From the NCBI GenBank assembly GCA_003222035.1, contig QHUS01000050.1, positions 1-43,063 on the forward strand: a stretch of DNA of 43,063 nucleotides, written 5' to 3'. Positions 23,430 through 31,634 of the stretch are shown in pieces. The DNA comes from Gemmatimonadota bacterium (GTDB taxonomy: Bacteria; Gemmatimonadota; Gemmatimonadetes; Gemmatimonadales; GWC2-71-9). The notes below the pieces were generated by a model. The model was not told the DNA's origin. It saw only the letters and a list, made by a program, of their open reading frames with translations, and ran no database searches. A program made the position numbers and the translations under genes. Numbering within the stretch: position 1 is the stretch's first letter; every line of letters begins with the position of its first letter.

Positions 23430-24605
23430 ATGGCGGGCGACGACCTCTCTACACAGCTCGCGCGCGAGCGGGCACTGCAGCAGACCGAGAAGATGGAGAC
23501 GATCGGCCGGCTGACGGGCGCCATTGCCCGGCAGTTCAACGAGCTGCTCGGCGCGATCCTGGCGCGCACCGCCGCGCTGGCCAAGGCGGTGCCCCCGAAC
23601 CCGGACCTGGACGAGCTGAAGCTCACCGCACAGCGCGGCGCCGACCTGGCGCAGCGGCTGCTGGGCTTCAGCCGGCACGGCGTGCTCGAGCTGCAACCGC
23701 TGATCCTCGCCGAGTTCGTGCGGGACGCGCTCGACGCGTTACGCCGCCAGCTGCCCGCCAACATCGAGGTGCAGTTCGAGGCCGACGAGGACCCGGGCGT
23801 GGTCGAGGTCGATCCCGCCGCGGTGAAGCAGATCGTGCGGCATCTCGTCAGTAACGCCCTGGATGCCATGCCGAAGGGCGGGACGCTGCACGTCGAAGTC
23901 CGACGCACGCGCCTCGGTGCCGCGGATCGCCCGTTGCACGCCTGGGTGGAGCCGGGATCGTACGTCAGCGTCGCGCTGAGCGATACGGGCATAGGCATGG
24001 ATGCCAAGACCCTCGCCCGGGTATTCGAGCCGTTCTTCACGACCAAGCCCATAGGGGTGGGCACGGGCCTCGGCATGTCGATGGCCTATGGCCTCGTGAA
24101 GCAGCACCGCGGCTACCTGCACATCTACAGCGAGCCGGGGCAGGGCACTACGGTCAAGGTGTACTTCCCCGCCATCCGCGGTCGGGGTCTGGCCGAGATC
24201 GCGACCGCCGCCGACGAAGTTTTGCCGGGCGGGACGGAAGCCATCCTGCTCGTGGAAGACGATCAGACGCTTCGCATCGCGGCGCAGCAGCTCCTGTCCA
24301 CGGTCGGCTACCGGGTCATCACGGCCGTCGACGGCCAGGCCGGGCTCGACGCGTTCCACGCCCATCGCTCGGAGCTGCACCTCGTCATCACGGACGTCGT
24401 GATGCCGAAGCTCAGCGGCTTCGACATGTACGAGACCATCCGCGGCGAATCGCGGGACGTGCGGGTGCTGTTCATGAGCGGCTTCCCCGCGCCGAACTTC
24501 CGGAAGACAGTCGGGCGGGATCCGGGGGTCGCGTTCGTCACGAAGCCGTGGACCGCGAGCGAGATGCTGGCGCAGGTGCGGGGGCTGCTCGAAGCCGCAC
24601 ACTGA
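23430..24605 (+). CDS. Hybrid sensor kinase-like protein lacking the phosphoacceptor histidine
   Basis: The ATG at 23430 follows AAGGAG and gives 391 residues. The order is a short coiled start, a HisKA-like helix pair (~20-90), an ATPase domain (~95-247; N-box VSNALDAMP, DTGIGM, FEPFFTTKP, GTGLGMS) and a receiver (~270-390; D277/D278, phosphoacceptor D322 in ITDVVMP, K372). In related kinases the first helix reads AHDFNN; here it is ARQFNE, with R34 in the position of the histidine. The ATPase boxes and receiver residues are intact. No membrane or sensor domain is present, so it is soluble. It is divergent from the helicase-exonuclease gene and 71 bases before the SNF2 gene. Confidence 0.9.
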   Translation: MAGDDLSTQLARERALQQTEKMETIGRLTGAIARQFNELLGAILARTAALAKAVPPNPDLDELKLTAQRGADLAQRLLGFSRHGVLELQPLILAEFVRDALDALRRQLPANIEVQFEADEDPGVVEVDPAAVKQIVRHLVSNALDAMPKGGTLHVEVRRTRLGAADRPLHAWVEPGSYVSVALSDTGIGMDAKTLARVFEPFFTTKPIGVGTGLGMSMAYGLVKQHRGYLHIYSEPGQGTTVKVYFPAIRGRGLAEIATAADEVLPGGTEAILLVEDDQTLRIAAQQLLSTVGYRVITAVDGQAGLDAFHAHRSELHLVITDVVMPKLSGFDMYETIRGESRDVRVLFMSGFPAPNFRKTVGRDPGVAFVTKPWTASEMLAQVRGLLEAAH

Positions 24606-24640
24606 CCCCCCGCGCTGCGCCGGGGATCACAGAGCGGGGG

Positions 24641-24649
24641 TGCTATATT
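24641..24649 (+). promoter_or_regulatory. Candidate extended -10 element upstream of the SNF2 gene
   Basis: TGCTATATT stands out in a GC-rich spacer: TATATT (24644-24649) preceded by TGn (24641-24643), an extended -10 that can work without a clear -35. Transcription would start near 24656, about 20 bases before the GTG at 24677. Confidence 0.4.
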
Positions 24650-24676
24650 GCGTCCCCCTACACCCTGAGCCAGTGC

Positions 24677-26785
24677 GTGACCGTACCACAGCCCGTGACG
24701 GCGCCGGACGACGCCTGGACGGTGGACGAGCGGTCCCTGGAGCTGTTCACCGAGCAGCTCAAGGGGCCGCCTGGGGATCGTGTATGGCACGAGCTGCGGC
24801 GCGAGGCGGAGCGCCTTGCCCTGGTCCCCGGCTTCGAGCGACTGATCACCCTCGATGCCAACGCCATCAAGGAACTACCGCACCAGATCGACGTCGCCCA
24901 GCGGGTGCTACGCGACATGGGCGGCCGCGCCATCCTCGCCGACGAGGTGGGCCTCGGCAAGACGATCGAGGCCAGCATCATCTATAAGGAGCTGGCGATC
25001 CGGGGGCTCGCCCGGCGGGCGCTGATCCTGACGCCCGCGTCACTGGTGGGTCAGTGGCAGGGGGAGCTGCAGGAAAAGTTCTTCGAGCGCTTCGAGACGC
25101 CCACCGACCCGAAAGACTGGCAGCGCATCACGAAAGCGATCGTGTCGCACGACCGGGCCCGCTCGCGCCGCCACGCCGAGGAGATCCTGCGACACCGCTG
25201 GGATCTGGTGATCGTCGACGAGGCGCACAAGGTGAAGAGCGAGCGCAGCGCGACCTACCGGTTCATCGAGAAGATCGAGCGGGACTTCATCTTGCTCCTC
25301 ACCGCCACGCCACTGCAGAACGATTTGCGCGAGCTGTACAACCTCATCACGCTGCTGCGGCCCGGCCAGCTCGGCACCTGGCCGGAGTTCCGGGCGGCGC
25401 ACCTCGTCGAGGGCGATCAGCGCCAGCCCAGGGATCCAGAGGGTCTCCGAGCGCTCACCCATGAAGTCATGATCCGCACCCGGCGCTCGAGTGTGGTCGA
25501 CGACCTGAACCTGCCGCCGCGCCGGCCGCGCCAACCCGAGGTGAAGCTGACGAGCGCCGAGGCGGACCTGTACGAGCGCACCACGGAGTTCTTGCGCCGG
25601 CTGTATCGGGAGGGCTTCGTCCAGCCCGCCGCCGCGGAGGACGACGAGAAACCGGGAAAGAAGGGCGTCCTGCAGCTCGCGGTCATCCACCTGCGCCAGC
25701 GGCTCTGCTCGTCGTCGCGGGCGCTCGCCGAGTCGCTCGAGCACCTGGCGCAGGGCGAGCGGGTCAGCCCGGCGTACCGCGGCGTCGCCAGGCAGCTCGC
25801 CAGGCGCGCGCGCGCGATCAAGACGCACGCGAAGCTCGACGTGCTGACCAAACTCCTGAAGGACACGCCCGACCGTCTCGTCGTCTTCAGCGACCATCGT
25901 CCGACCATCGAGCTGATCGCCGAGCGAGTCACGAAGCTCGGTCGCCAGGCGATCGTGTACTGGGGGACGCACTCGACCAGCGACCGTGACAAGCGCATCC
26001 GCGCGTTCCACGATGACCAACGCAGCGTGCTGATCGCGACCCGCGCCGGCAGCGAAGGTCGCAACCTGCAGTTCTGCAACGTGCTCGTGAACTACGACTT
26101 GCCGTGGAACCCGATGGTGGTGGAGCAGCGCATCGGCCGGCTGCACCGCATCGGGCAGACGCGCGAGGTCCACATCGTGAACCTCGCCGCGGCCGGAACG
26201 ATCGAATCGCACATCCTCCAGTTGCTCGACCAGAAGATCAAGCTGTTCGAGCTGGTGGTGGGTGAGCTGGACCTGATCCTGGGCGAATTCGGCGGCGCGC
26301 AGCAGTTCGAGGGTCGGCTCGCGAAGGAGTGGCTTGCCGCCGAGAACGAGCAGGACTTCGAGCGCCGGGTGGCGGCGCTCGGTGCGGATATCGAGAAGAG
26401 CAGCGCGGTCGGGAAAGAGCAGGAGCAACTGAACTCCCTCATTGCGCCCGACGACAATGCGATGCGCCTCGAGCGCCGCTTCGAGACGCTGTCGCTTCCG
26501 GGCCGCTTGCGGCTCGGGTTTGGCACGAGCCAAGTCGTCAAAGCCGCGGGCTGGGACACGAGGCGTTTGCGGCTCGGTTTGCACCTGAAGGACGTGCTCG
26601 AGGCGCTCGAATCGATCGAGCCGGTCGGAGGGCTTGCGACCCCGGCGCGGCCGGCCGGCACCCATCCCGAGTACGGTGAGCTGGTGCGGCTCACGGGTCT
26701 CACGAGCGCCGGCCGCGCGGTCACGCTCGTGGCGCGGGTGGACCGCCTGCCCCTGGTCCTCGTGGACATCGAGGCCGACCGGTGA
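24677..26785 (+). CDS. SNF2-family ATPase, RapA/YqhH-like
   Basis: Using the GTG at 24677, the protein has 702 residues. It has a full SF2/SNF2 motor: motif I DEVGLGKT (89-96), II DEAH (181-184), III LLTATP (207-212), and motifs V-VI ATRAGSEGRNLQ and EQRIGRLHRIGQ (483-494). The N-terminal stretch leading to PHQIDVAQRVLRDMGGRAILADE resembles bacterial RapA/YqhH ATPases, which remodel nucleic-acid-protein complexes such as stalled RNA polymerase. An in-frame ATG at 24548 is inside the kinase gene and less likely. Its TGA overlaps the GTG of the cysteine-rich gene, so the two are probably produced together. Confidence 0.92.
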   Translation: MTVPQPVTAPDDAWTVDERSLELFTEQLKGPPGDRVWHELRREAERLALVPGFERLITLDANAIKELPHQIDVAQRVLRDMGGRAILADEVGLGKTIEASIIYKELAIRGLARRALILTPASLVGQWQGELQEKFFERFETPTDPKDWQRITKAIVSHDRARSRRHAEEILRHRWDLVIVDEAHKVKSERSATYRFIEKIERDFILLLTATPLQNDLRELYNLITLLRPGQLGTWPEFRAAHLVEGDQRQPRDPEGLRALTHEVMIRTRRSSVVDDLNLPPRRPRQPEVKLTSAEADLYERTTEFLRRLYREGFVQPAAAEDDEKPGKKGVLQLAVIHLRQRLCSSSRALAESLEHLAQGERVSPAYRGVARQLARRARAIKTHAKLDVLTKLLKDTPDRLVVFSDHRPTIELIAERVTKLGRQAIVYWGTHSTSDRDKRIRAFHDDQRSVLIATRAGSEGRNLQFCNVLVNYDLPWNPMVVEQRIGRLHRIGQTREVHIVNLAAAGTIESHILQLLDQKIKLFELVVGELDLILGEFGGAQQFEGRLAKEWLAAENEQDFERRVAALGADIEKSSAVGKEQEQLNSLIAPDDNAMRLERRFETLSLPGRLRLGFGTSQVVKAAGWDTRRLRLGLHLKDVLEALESIEPVGGLATPARPAGTHPEYGELVRLTGLTSAGRAVTLVARVDRLPLVLVDIEADR

Positions 26786-28788
26786 AGAAACGCCGGCGCA
26801 AACCACGCACCACGCACCCCGCCGTGCGACCTCCGGCGCAGGCGGCGGCAGCAACGCCGGAGCCCGAAGCGCCCGCAGACGCGCGAATCCGGTCGCTGCT
26901 CGAGCGCTATTGCACGCTCGCGGGCGTGAAACACGCCGCGCGCGGCGGCGATCTCTCCGAGCTCAAGGTGCCCGAGGCCGAACGCCCGTTTTTCAGGGAC
27001 CGCGCGCGCTTGCGCGTGGCGTTCTCGCTCGAAGCGCTCGAGCGCGACCCGGACGCCGAGCTCGCGGTGCTCGGCAGCCCGCTCGTCTCCCAGCTGGTCG
27101 ACGCGATTCGCTCGCGCGCGGCGCGCCTCTCGTTGGGCGTGCTCACGTCCCCCCGCTCCCCTTCGCTGCGCTCAGGGCAGGCTCTTGGGAAGAGGGGAGA
27201 CGAGCTGGACGAGCTGGCGATTCCCGTGCGGGACGGCGTGGCAAAGTTGCAGAAGACGCACACGGCCGTGCACCTCGTGGGACGTCTGGTCGCGCGGGTG
27301 GTTCTCCGGGCCGGGGCCGGCGTGGAGGAGTCGGTCGTGGAGAGCGACGTGTTCGACTTGTCGGCCGGCACCAGGGTAGCCGACGACGTCGCGGCGGCGT
27401 TCCGGGATCTGGAGACAGGCCGGATCGAGGCCGCCGATCCGTCGGCCCTGGGGAAGGCGACGCGAATACCGGCCCGCGAGCCCGCCGATTTGCTACGGCT
27501 GCTGGCGATTCATCTCCAGGAGAAACTGGCCGAGCAGGTGGCCGCGCGCCGCGCCGCCGCCGAGCAGGCGCTCGCCGCCGAGCTTGGCAGGCTGGACCGC
27601 TACTTCAAGGCAATTCTCGCGGAGCAATCGAGCGACGCCGCGATCGCAACCGTCACGGCGCTCGCCGAGCGACGCCGAACGGAGGAGATCCGGCGCAGCC
27701 AGGTGCGGGCCGTCGTGCATCCGTTGCAGCTCATCGAAGCGAGCGTGGTGATCGAGCGCAGTGAATGGCGGCTCGAATCCAATCGAGGGCGGAAGGCGAG
27801 CTTCACAACACAGCGATCGCTGGGTGGCGATTGGTCGATTGCGTGCCCGCACTGCGGCCGCCCGCCGGCGCTGCTCGTGATCTGCCGCCAGGAGCACGGC
27901 GCGTGCGACGCCTGCTCGCAGCGCTGCTCGGTTTGCGACGAGGACTTCTGCGGCGAACACGGCGTCGCCCAGTGCCGGGTAGACGCGCGGCCGGTGTGTG
28001 ACGAGCACGTGCGGGTGTGCCCCTCGTGCCGGCTCGAGCACTGCTCCGCCCACGAAGCAGTCTGCAGCGCGGATGGACACCCCGCCTGCTCGGCGTGCCT
28101 GGCGCCGTGCGGCAGCTGTGGTCGGGTCATCTGCAACCGGCACGCAGAGCAGAGTGATGCGGGGGCGCCCAAGGGCAGCCGGCGCCTGTGCGCGGAGTGT
28201 TTGCGGCATTGTGAGGGTGGGGCCAACGAACCGGTGGGCGCGGACGAGGTGACGGAGTGCGCGAGCTGTGGCAAGCCGGTTTGCACGGCCCATGCATCCC
28301 AGTGCGCAGTCGACGGTCACGTGCATTGCTCACAGCATCTGCGGCGCACCGACCGGTCTCATCGCGTGGTATGTACGCGCCATCGTGTCGCGTGCACGCT
28401 CGAGCCGATGGCGGTGTTCGCGAGCGATGAACTCCAAGCCTGCCCCGTGTGCGGCAAGGGCACCTGTATCGAGCATCGCGCGGTGTGCAGTCACTGCGGC
28501 CGGCAGGTGTGCATGGCCGACCTGCAGCAAGAGTCGGGGCATTGTGCCACGTGCGCGCAGCTAGCCACGACGCCCGAGCCACCTCTGGAAGCGGTCACTG
28601 CGGCACGGGTGGTGACGGGCCGGGCGCCCAGATCGTCCCGTTGGCGCGTGGCCCGCGACCGCACTCATCTGGTCGTGGAGCTCGATCTCGGATTCCGGCG
28701 GAAAGCGGTGGTGACAATGCGCCATGGGGGCGACGCGCCGGAGAGCGTCGTGCAGCACTCATTGCTGGGATCGAAACGGCGGAAGTAA
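26782..28788 (+). CDS. Cysteine-rich multi-zinc-finger partner of the SNF2 ATPase
   Basis: The 668-residue protein starts at a GTG overlapping the SNF2 stop (GTGA). A basic N-terminus (KKRRRKPR) is followed by an alpha/beta region (~35-340), possibly akin to YqhG-type partners, with a charged helical stretch at ~245-305. Residues ~355-591 hold 37 cysteines and many histidines in repeated CxxC...C/H units (CPHC, CDAC, CSVC, CPSC, CGSC, CASC, CPVC, CSHC, CATC), enough for about eight to ten zinc sites of treble-clef or B-box type. The last ~75 residues are basic. Residues ~122-140 (SPRSPSLRSGQALGKRG) derive from a dispersed palindromic repeat. Likely nucleic-acid or protein docking for the ATPase; exact role unknown. 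Confidence 0.85.
   Translation: MKKRRRKPRTTHPAVRPPAQAAAATPEPEAPADARIRSLLERYCTLAGVKHAARGGDLSELKVPEAERPFFRDRARLRVAFSLEALERDPDAELAVLGSPLVSQLVDAIRSRAARLSLGVLTSPRSPSLRSGQALGKRGDELDELAIPVRDGVAKLQKTHTAVHLVGRLVARVVLRAGAGVEESVVESDVFDLSAGTRVADDVAAAFRDLETGRIEAADPSALGKATRIPAREPADLLRLLAIHLQEKLAEQVAARRAAAEQALAAELGRLDRYFKAILAEQSSDAAIATVTALAERRRTEEIRRSQVRAVVHPLQLIEASVVIERSEWRLESNRGRKASFTTQRSLGGDWSIACPHCGRPPALLVICRQEHGACDACSQRCSVCDEDFCGEHGVAQCRVDARPVCDEHVRVCPSCRLEHCSAHEAVCSADGHPACSACLAPCGSCGRVICNRHAEQSDAGAPKGSRRLCAECLRHCEGGANEPVGADEVTECASCGKPVCTAHASQCAVDGHVHCSQHLRRTDRSHRVVCTRHRVACTLEPMAVFASDELQACPVCGKGTCIEHRAVCSHCGRQVCMADLQQESGHCATCAQLATTPEPPLEAVTAARVVTGRAPRSSRWRVARDRTHLVVELDLGFRRKAVVTMRHGGDAPESVVQHSLLGSKRRK
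27149..27199. repeat. Dispersed palindromic repeat, copy B, inside a coding frame
   Basis: The core CTTCGCTGCGCTCAGGGCAG (27161-27180) with flanking CCCC and GGGG arms matches copy A (10840-10902) on the opposite strand. It is read in frame by the zinc-finger gene as part of residues ~122-140. About 51 bases, a multiple of three, are repeat-derived. Confidence 0.7.
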
Positions 28789-28794
28789 CGAGCC

Positions 28795-29727
28795 CTAGAA
28801 GGTGATCGATCCGGTAATTTGGAACGAATAACCCTGATAGGTGGACCGACCCCCGAATTCGTCGAAGTATCGGGTGCCAACGCTCACCTTGCGGGCCGGC
28901 AACAGGACGTTGAACCCAAGCCCGATGGCGTTGACGTGGTAGTGCGCGGCGGCCTGGGCAGGAGTGACGGCCGGTCCGCTCTTGTCCGTTGTCTGCCACT
29001 GATTGTAGCCCACCAGGCCGAGCTGCAGGCTCATATCCGCGCGGAGCGGCAGGGTGTGCGTCAGGGAATAGTCGAGGCTCAGGGTCTGGCCCGGATGGAG
29101 GTCCGTCCCCTCCTGGGTGGTGTGAAATTCGTACAGCTGGAACGCGGAAAGCGCGGTCGCCTTGTTTTTCGCGAGATAGAAGGTCTGCCCCGCGGAGAAG
29201 CAGTGCGTCCAATAGCCGTTGCCGACGTTGTCGTTCGCCCCCGCCTCGAACCTCCCGGTCGGCGCGAGAAACCCGTAGGCGGCCTTCACGTCGGCGCGCT
29301 GCAATTGCCAGCCGAGGATGAGCAGCTGGAAGTAGGAGTCGGCGAGCCCGCCGCCGCCGCTGATCGCCCCGGTGGCGTCCGACGAGAGGGAGTTGGTAGC
29401 GATCGGCAGCGTAGCTGCCACGGACACCTTGGCATCGCCGAGCGCGCGGAGCCGCTGCTTGGCGACCCACGCGAACGTATTCAGGTCCATCATGACGGCG
29501 TTCGAGCCGGTGGCGACGACTTCGCCGTTCGGGCCGAGCGACTGGTCACGCTTGTAGAACAGGAACGCATTGACGTAGGTGAGCCCGGACTGGGCGATGA
29601 CCCCCGAATTCGTGGCACTCATCCCCAGCGGGTACACTCCTCGGACCTGCCCAAAGGCCGGGACGGCGGGCAGCGCGGTGAGGGCGAGCAGGCCCACCGC
29701 CCTCGGCCTCGCGGCCCAGCAGATCAA
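28795..29727 (-). CDS. Outer-membrane transporter-like barrel, phenol MetA-pathway family
   Basis: A TTG at 29727, overlapping the transporter's TGA as TTGA, gives 310 residues with a good signal peptide (MICWAARPRAVGLLALTALPAVPAFG). No ATG lies before the mature sequence, and a GTG ten codons on is the alternative. The body matches the MetA_deg/SphA-type outer-membrane proteins: NAFLFYKRDQ, DLNTFAWVA, GAISGGGGLADSYFQ, FLAPTGRFEAG, YWTHCFSAGQTFYL and a closing ...YSFQITGSITF. These proteins form barrels linked to uptake of hydrophobic compounds. It is the last gene of a five-gene unit with a peroxidase and a BASS-type transporter. Confidence 0.85.
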   Translation of the reverse strand: MICWAARPRAVGLLALTALPAVPAFGQVRGVYPLGMSATNSGVIAQSGLTYVNAFLFYKRDQSLGPNGEVVATGSNAVMMDLNTFAWVAKQRLRALGDAKVSVAATLPIATNSLSSDATGAISGGGGLADSYFQLLILGWQLQRADVKAAYGFLAPTGRFEAGANDNVGNGYWTHCFSAGQTFYLAKNKATALSAFQLYEFHTTQEGTDLHPGQTLSLDYSLTHTLPLRADMSLQLGLVGYNQWQTTDKSGPAVTPAQAAAHYHVNAIGLGFNVLLPARKVSVGTRYFDEFGGRSTYQGYSFQITGSITF

Positions 29728-30584
29728 GTAGACCCCACCGGACGTGTTGAGAGGAACCGCGACAGGGACATGAGCAGGATCAGCCCGATGAGCGCCACGA
29801 CGGTGATCATGACCACGACCTTGGGGTCGCTGAAGTTCTGCCCACCGACGACGAGCGCGGCCGCGATGTTGCGCTGCGCGGTACCGAGCCCCAGCACTCG
29901 TCTGGTATCGAGGTCGGGTCCGCCGAGGAAGTAGCCGACCGCGAGACCCCAGGCGAGGAACAGGAGTCCCGCGAGGATCCCACCCGTGCCGAACACGGCA
30001 ATCACATTCTCGAGATTCGTCACCGTGATCAGCGTGATCACGAGAATGAGACTGATGTTCGACACGCGGTCCAGCCCTGGTTTCATGGTGGCGGCCACGC
30101 CTGCGTATCGCGCCTTCACCACGAGCCCCACACCCAGGGGCAGGAGCATGAGCAGCACGAGTGACCGGGCGATCTTGGTGACGTCGACCGACACGCCCTC
30201 GAGCAGCATCGGCAGCACGACCGGCATGTAGCCGACCGTCAGCACCATCAGCAGCACCATCACACCCACCGCTACAGCCTGGTTGCCCCTGGCGACGGCC
30301 GCGAGCTTGGGGAGAAAGGGCGCCCCGGCCGCCGCTCCGAGAACCAGCAACCCGACCGCGTGACCCTGGTCGAGGTGGAGCAAGCGCGCGAGCCCGATCG
30401 CCCCGAGCGGCATCAGGACGAAGTTCGCGACGAGCGCCAGGGACACGAGGCGGACGTTCCGCAAGGGGGCGACGATCTGTTGGACGGTGAGGTTCAGGCC
30501 CATGGCGAGCATGCTCGAGACCACGAAGCACAGCATCGCGATGGGGACGCCCTTGCTCAACAATGCCATCGCACTCTCCAGCAC
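29724..30584 (-). CDS. BASS/SBF-type sodium-coupled transporter
   Basis: The 286-residue protein is almost entirely hydrophobic, with about nine to ten membrane helices. Features of the bile acid:sodium symporter group are visible: the GLNLTVQQIVAPLRNVRLV start, GAAAGAPFLPKLAAVARGN, and GTAQRNIAAALVVGGQNF near the end. Members carry organic anions across the inner membrane with sodium. It starts 33 bases after the GATase-like gene and overlaps the barrel gene downstream, which suggests a transport route for a substrate or product of the peroxidase cassette. Confidence 0.9.
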   Translation of the reverse strand: MLESAMALLSKGVPIAMLCFVVSSMLAMGLNLTVQQIVAPLRNVRLVSLALVANFVLMPLGAIGLARLLHLDQGHAVGLLVLGAAAGAPFLPKLAAVARGNQAVAVGVMVLLMVLTVGYMPVVLPMLLEGVSVDVTKIARSLVLLMLLPLGVGLVVKARYAGVAATMKPGLDRVSNISLILVITLITVTNLENVIAVFGTGGILAGLLFLAWGLAVGYFLGGPDLDTRRVLGLGTAQRNIAAALVVGGQNFSDPKVVVMITVVALIGLILLMSLSRFLSTRPVGST

Positions 30585-30617
30585 GGGGATGGGCGCGCGC
30601 CGCTGGCGCGGCGCCGG

Positions 30618-31634
30618 TCATTTCATCAGCGCGAGATTTCTCCAGAAGTTCGCGAGACTGTCGGTGCCGCCGAACAGCGTGGTGAAGTTGGTCGAGTCCA
30701 CGAGCAGGATGTGGCCCGCGCGCGGAGCCTGCGCCGGCATCCACAACAGCGTCGTGAACTCCCTGTTTCCCGCGGTAATGAAGGGGTGCGGCCGATCGAG
30801 GTCCACGGGCTGGTTCGCGAGGACGCGCACTGCGTTCGCGTCCTTCGCGGTCAGCTCGTAGTGCGGCAAGTGGGGATGGAAGTTGAACGTCGTGACGTTC
30901 TTGAGCAGGGCGAGCGCATCGAGGTCGCGAAACGCCGTGAGCGGCGCGATTTCCTTCGTGCCCTTCACCACGGCGGGCCGGAGCCCGTACTTGTTCATGA
31001 CCGGGACCTCGAGGGCCCGCATGAGCGAGCGGGTGTACTGACCGAACCGCTGCTGGCGGGGCACGAGCGGGTCGCCGTGGTGTTGGTATTCGATCTGCCG
31101 CTGCTGCATGTCCGGCGTGAACCCGACGTCGTGATGGGGCGCCAGGAGCAAGCACGTGCCCTCGCGCTTGAGCCATTCGCGGATGGCGGCAATCTCGTTC
31201 GGCGCGGCCTCCTGCTCGGAGATCAGGTGGTCGAGCCCGAAGACCATCAGCGTATCGGTGTCAGCCAGAATGCGTTCGTCGATGGGGAGCTTGTAGCCCG
31301 CCTGATCGATGCGCTGAAAGACGGCCACGGGGTGGCCGGTGGCTTCACCCGCGAGCTGCTGGAAGCTCAAGGTCGAGCGGTGAAACAACTCCAGCGTACC
31401 CGCAATTCCCTGGAGAAACTGAGCCGCGCTGTATTCTGGCGTTTCGTACGCCGGCCACAGCGCGTTGCGCACTTCGGTAATCGTGGAGAACCGGTTTTCC
31501 ATCGCCGCAGGATCGCGCTGCGACTCCCACGGATAGCTCCAGGTCCAGTAGATGCTGATACGCCGCTTCCCCGGCGTGTACTTCCGGGGGATATGGTTCT
31601 GATTGTAGGTGCGAGCCGGCGGTAGCGTGCTCAT
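30618..31634 (-). CDS. GATase-like protein of unknown function in the DyP cassette
   Basis: The 338-residue protein overlaps the DyP gene stop as ATGA. No signal peptide is seen. The middle segment TDTLMVFGLDHLISEQEAAP, EIAAIREWLKREGTCLLLAP and HHDVGF reads like the class I glutamine-amidotransferase-like fold used in DUF4350-type and similar proteins, without an obvious catalytic triad. The rest has unusual aromatic- and asparagine-rich segments and the closing GGTDSLANFWRN. No named function. Confidence 0.8.
   Translation of the reverse strand: MSTLPPARTYNQNHIPRKYTPGKRRISIYWTWSYPWESQRDPAAMENRFSTITEVRNALWPAYETPEYSAAQFLQGIAGTLELFHRSTLSFQQLAGEATGHPVAVFQRIDQAGYKLPIDERILADTDTLMVFGLDHLISEQEAAPNEIAAIREWLKREGTCLLLAPHHDVGFTPDMQQRQIEYQHHGDPLVPRQQRFGQYTRSLMRALEVPVMNKYGLRPAVVKGTKEIAPLTAFRDLDALALLKNVTTFNFHPHLPHYELTAKDANAVRVLANQPVDLDRPHPFITAGNREFTTLLWMPAQAPRAGHILLVDSTNFTTLFGGTDSLANFWRNLALMK

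Noticed and set aside
23378..24076. 233-residue N-terminal extension of the helicase frame
   Set aside because: It runs antisense to the kinase gene, whose ATP-binding boxes are clear; the ATG at 23377 lies directly before the helicase fold.
25040..26854. 604-residue open frame on the minus strand opposite the SNF2 gene
   Set aside because: It lacks any recognisable motif, is rich in Arg/Ala/Leu as expected for the antisense of a GC-rich gene, and lies fully over a gene with a complete SNF2 motif set.
29728..31176. Long extension of the barrel frame over the transporter and GATase-like genes
   Set aside because: The added sequence is Arg/Pro-rich and overlaps two genes with clear features; the signal peptide starts at 29727.
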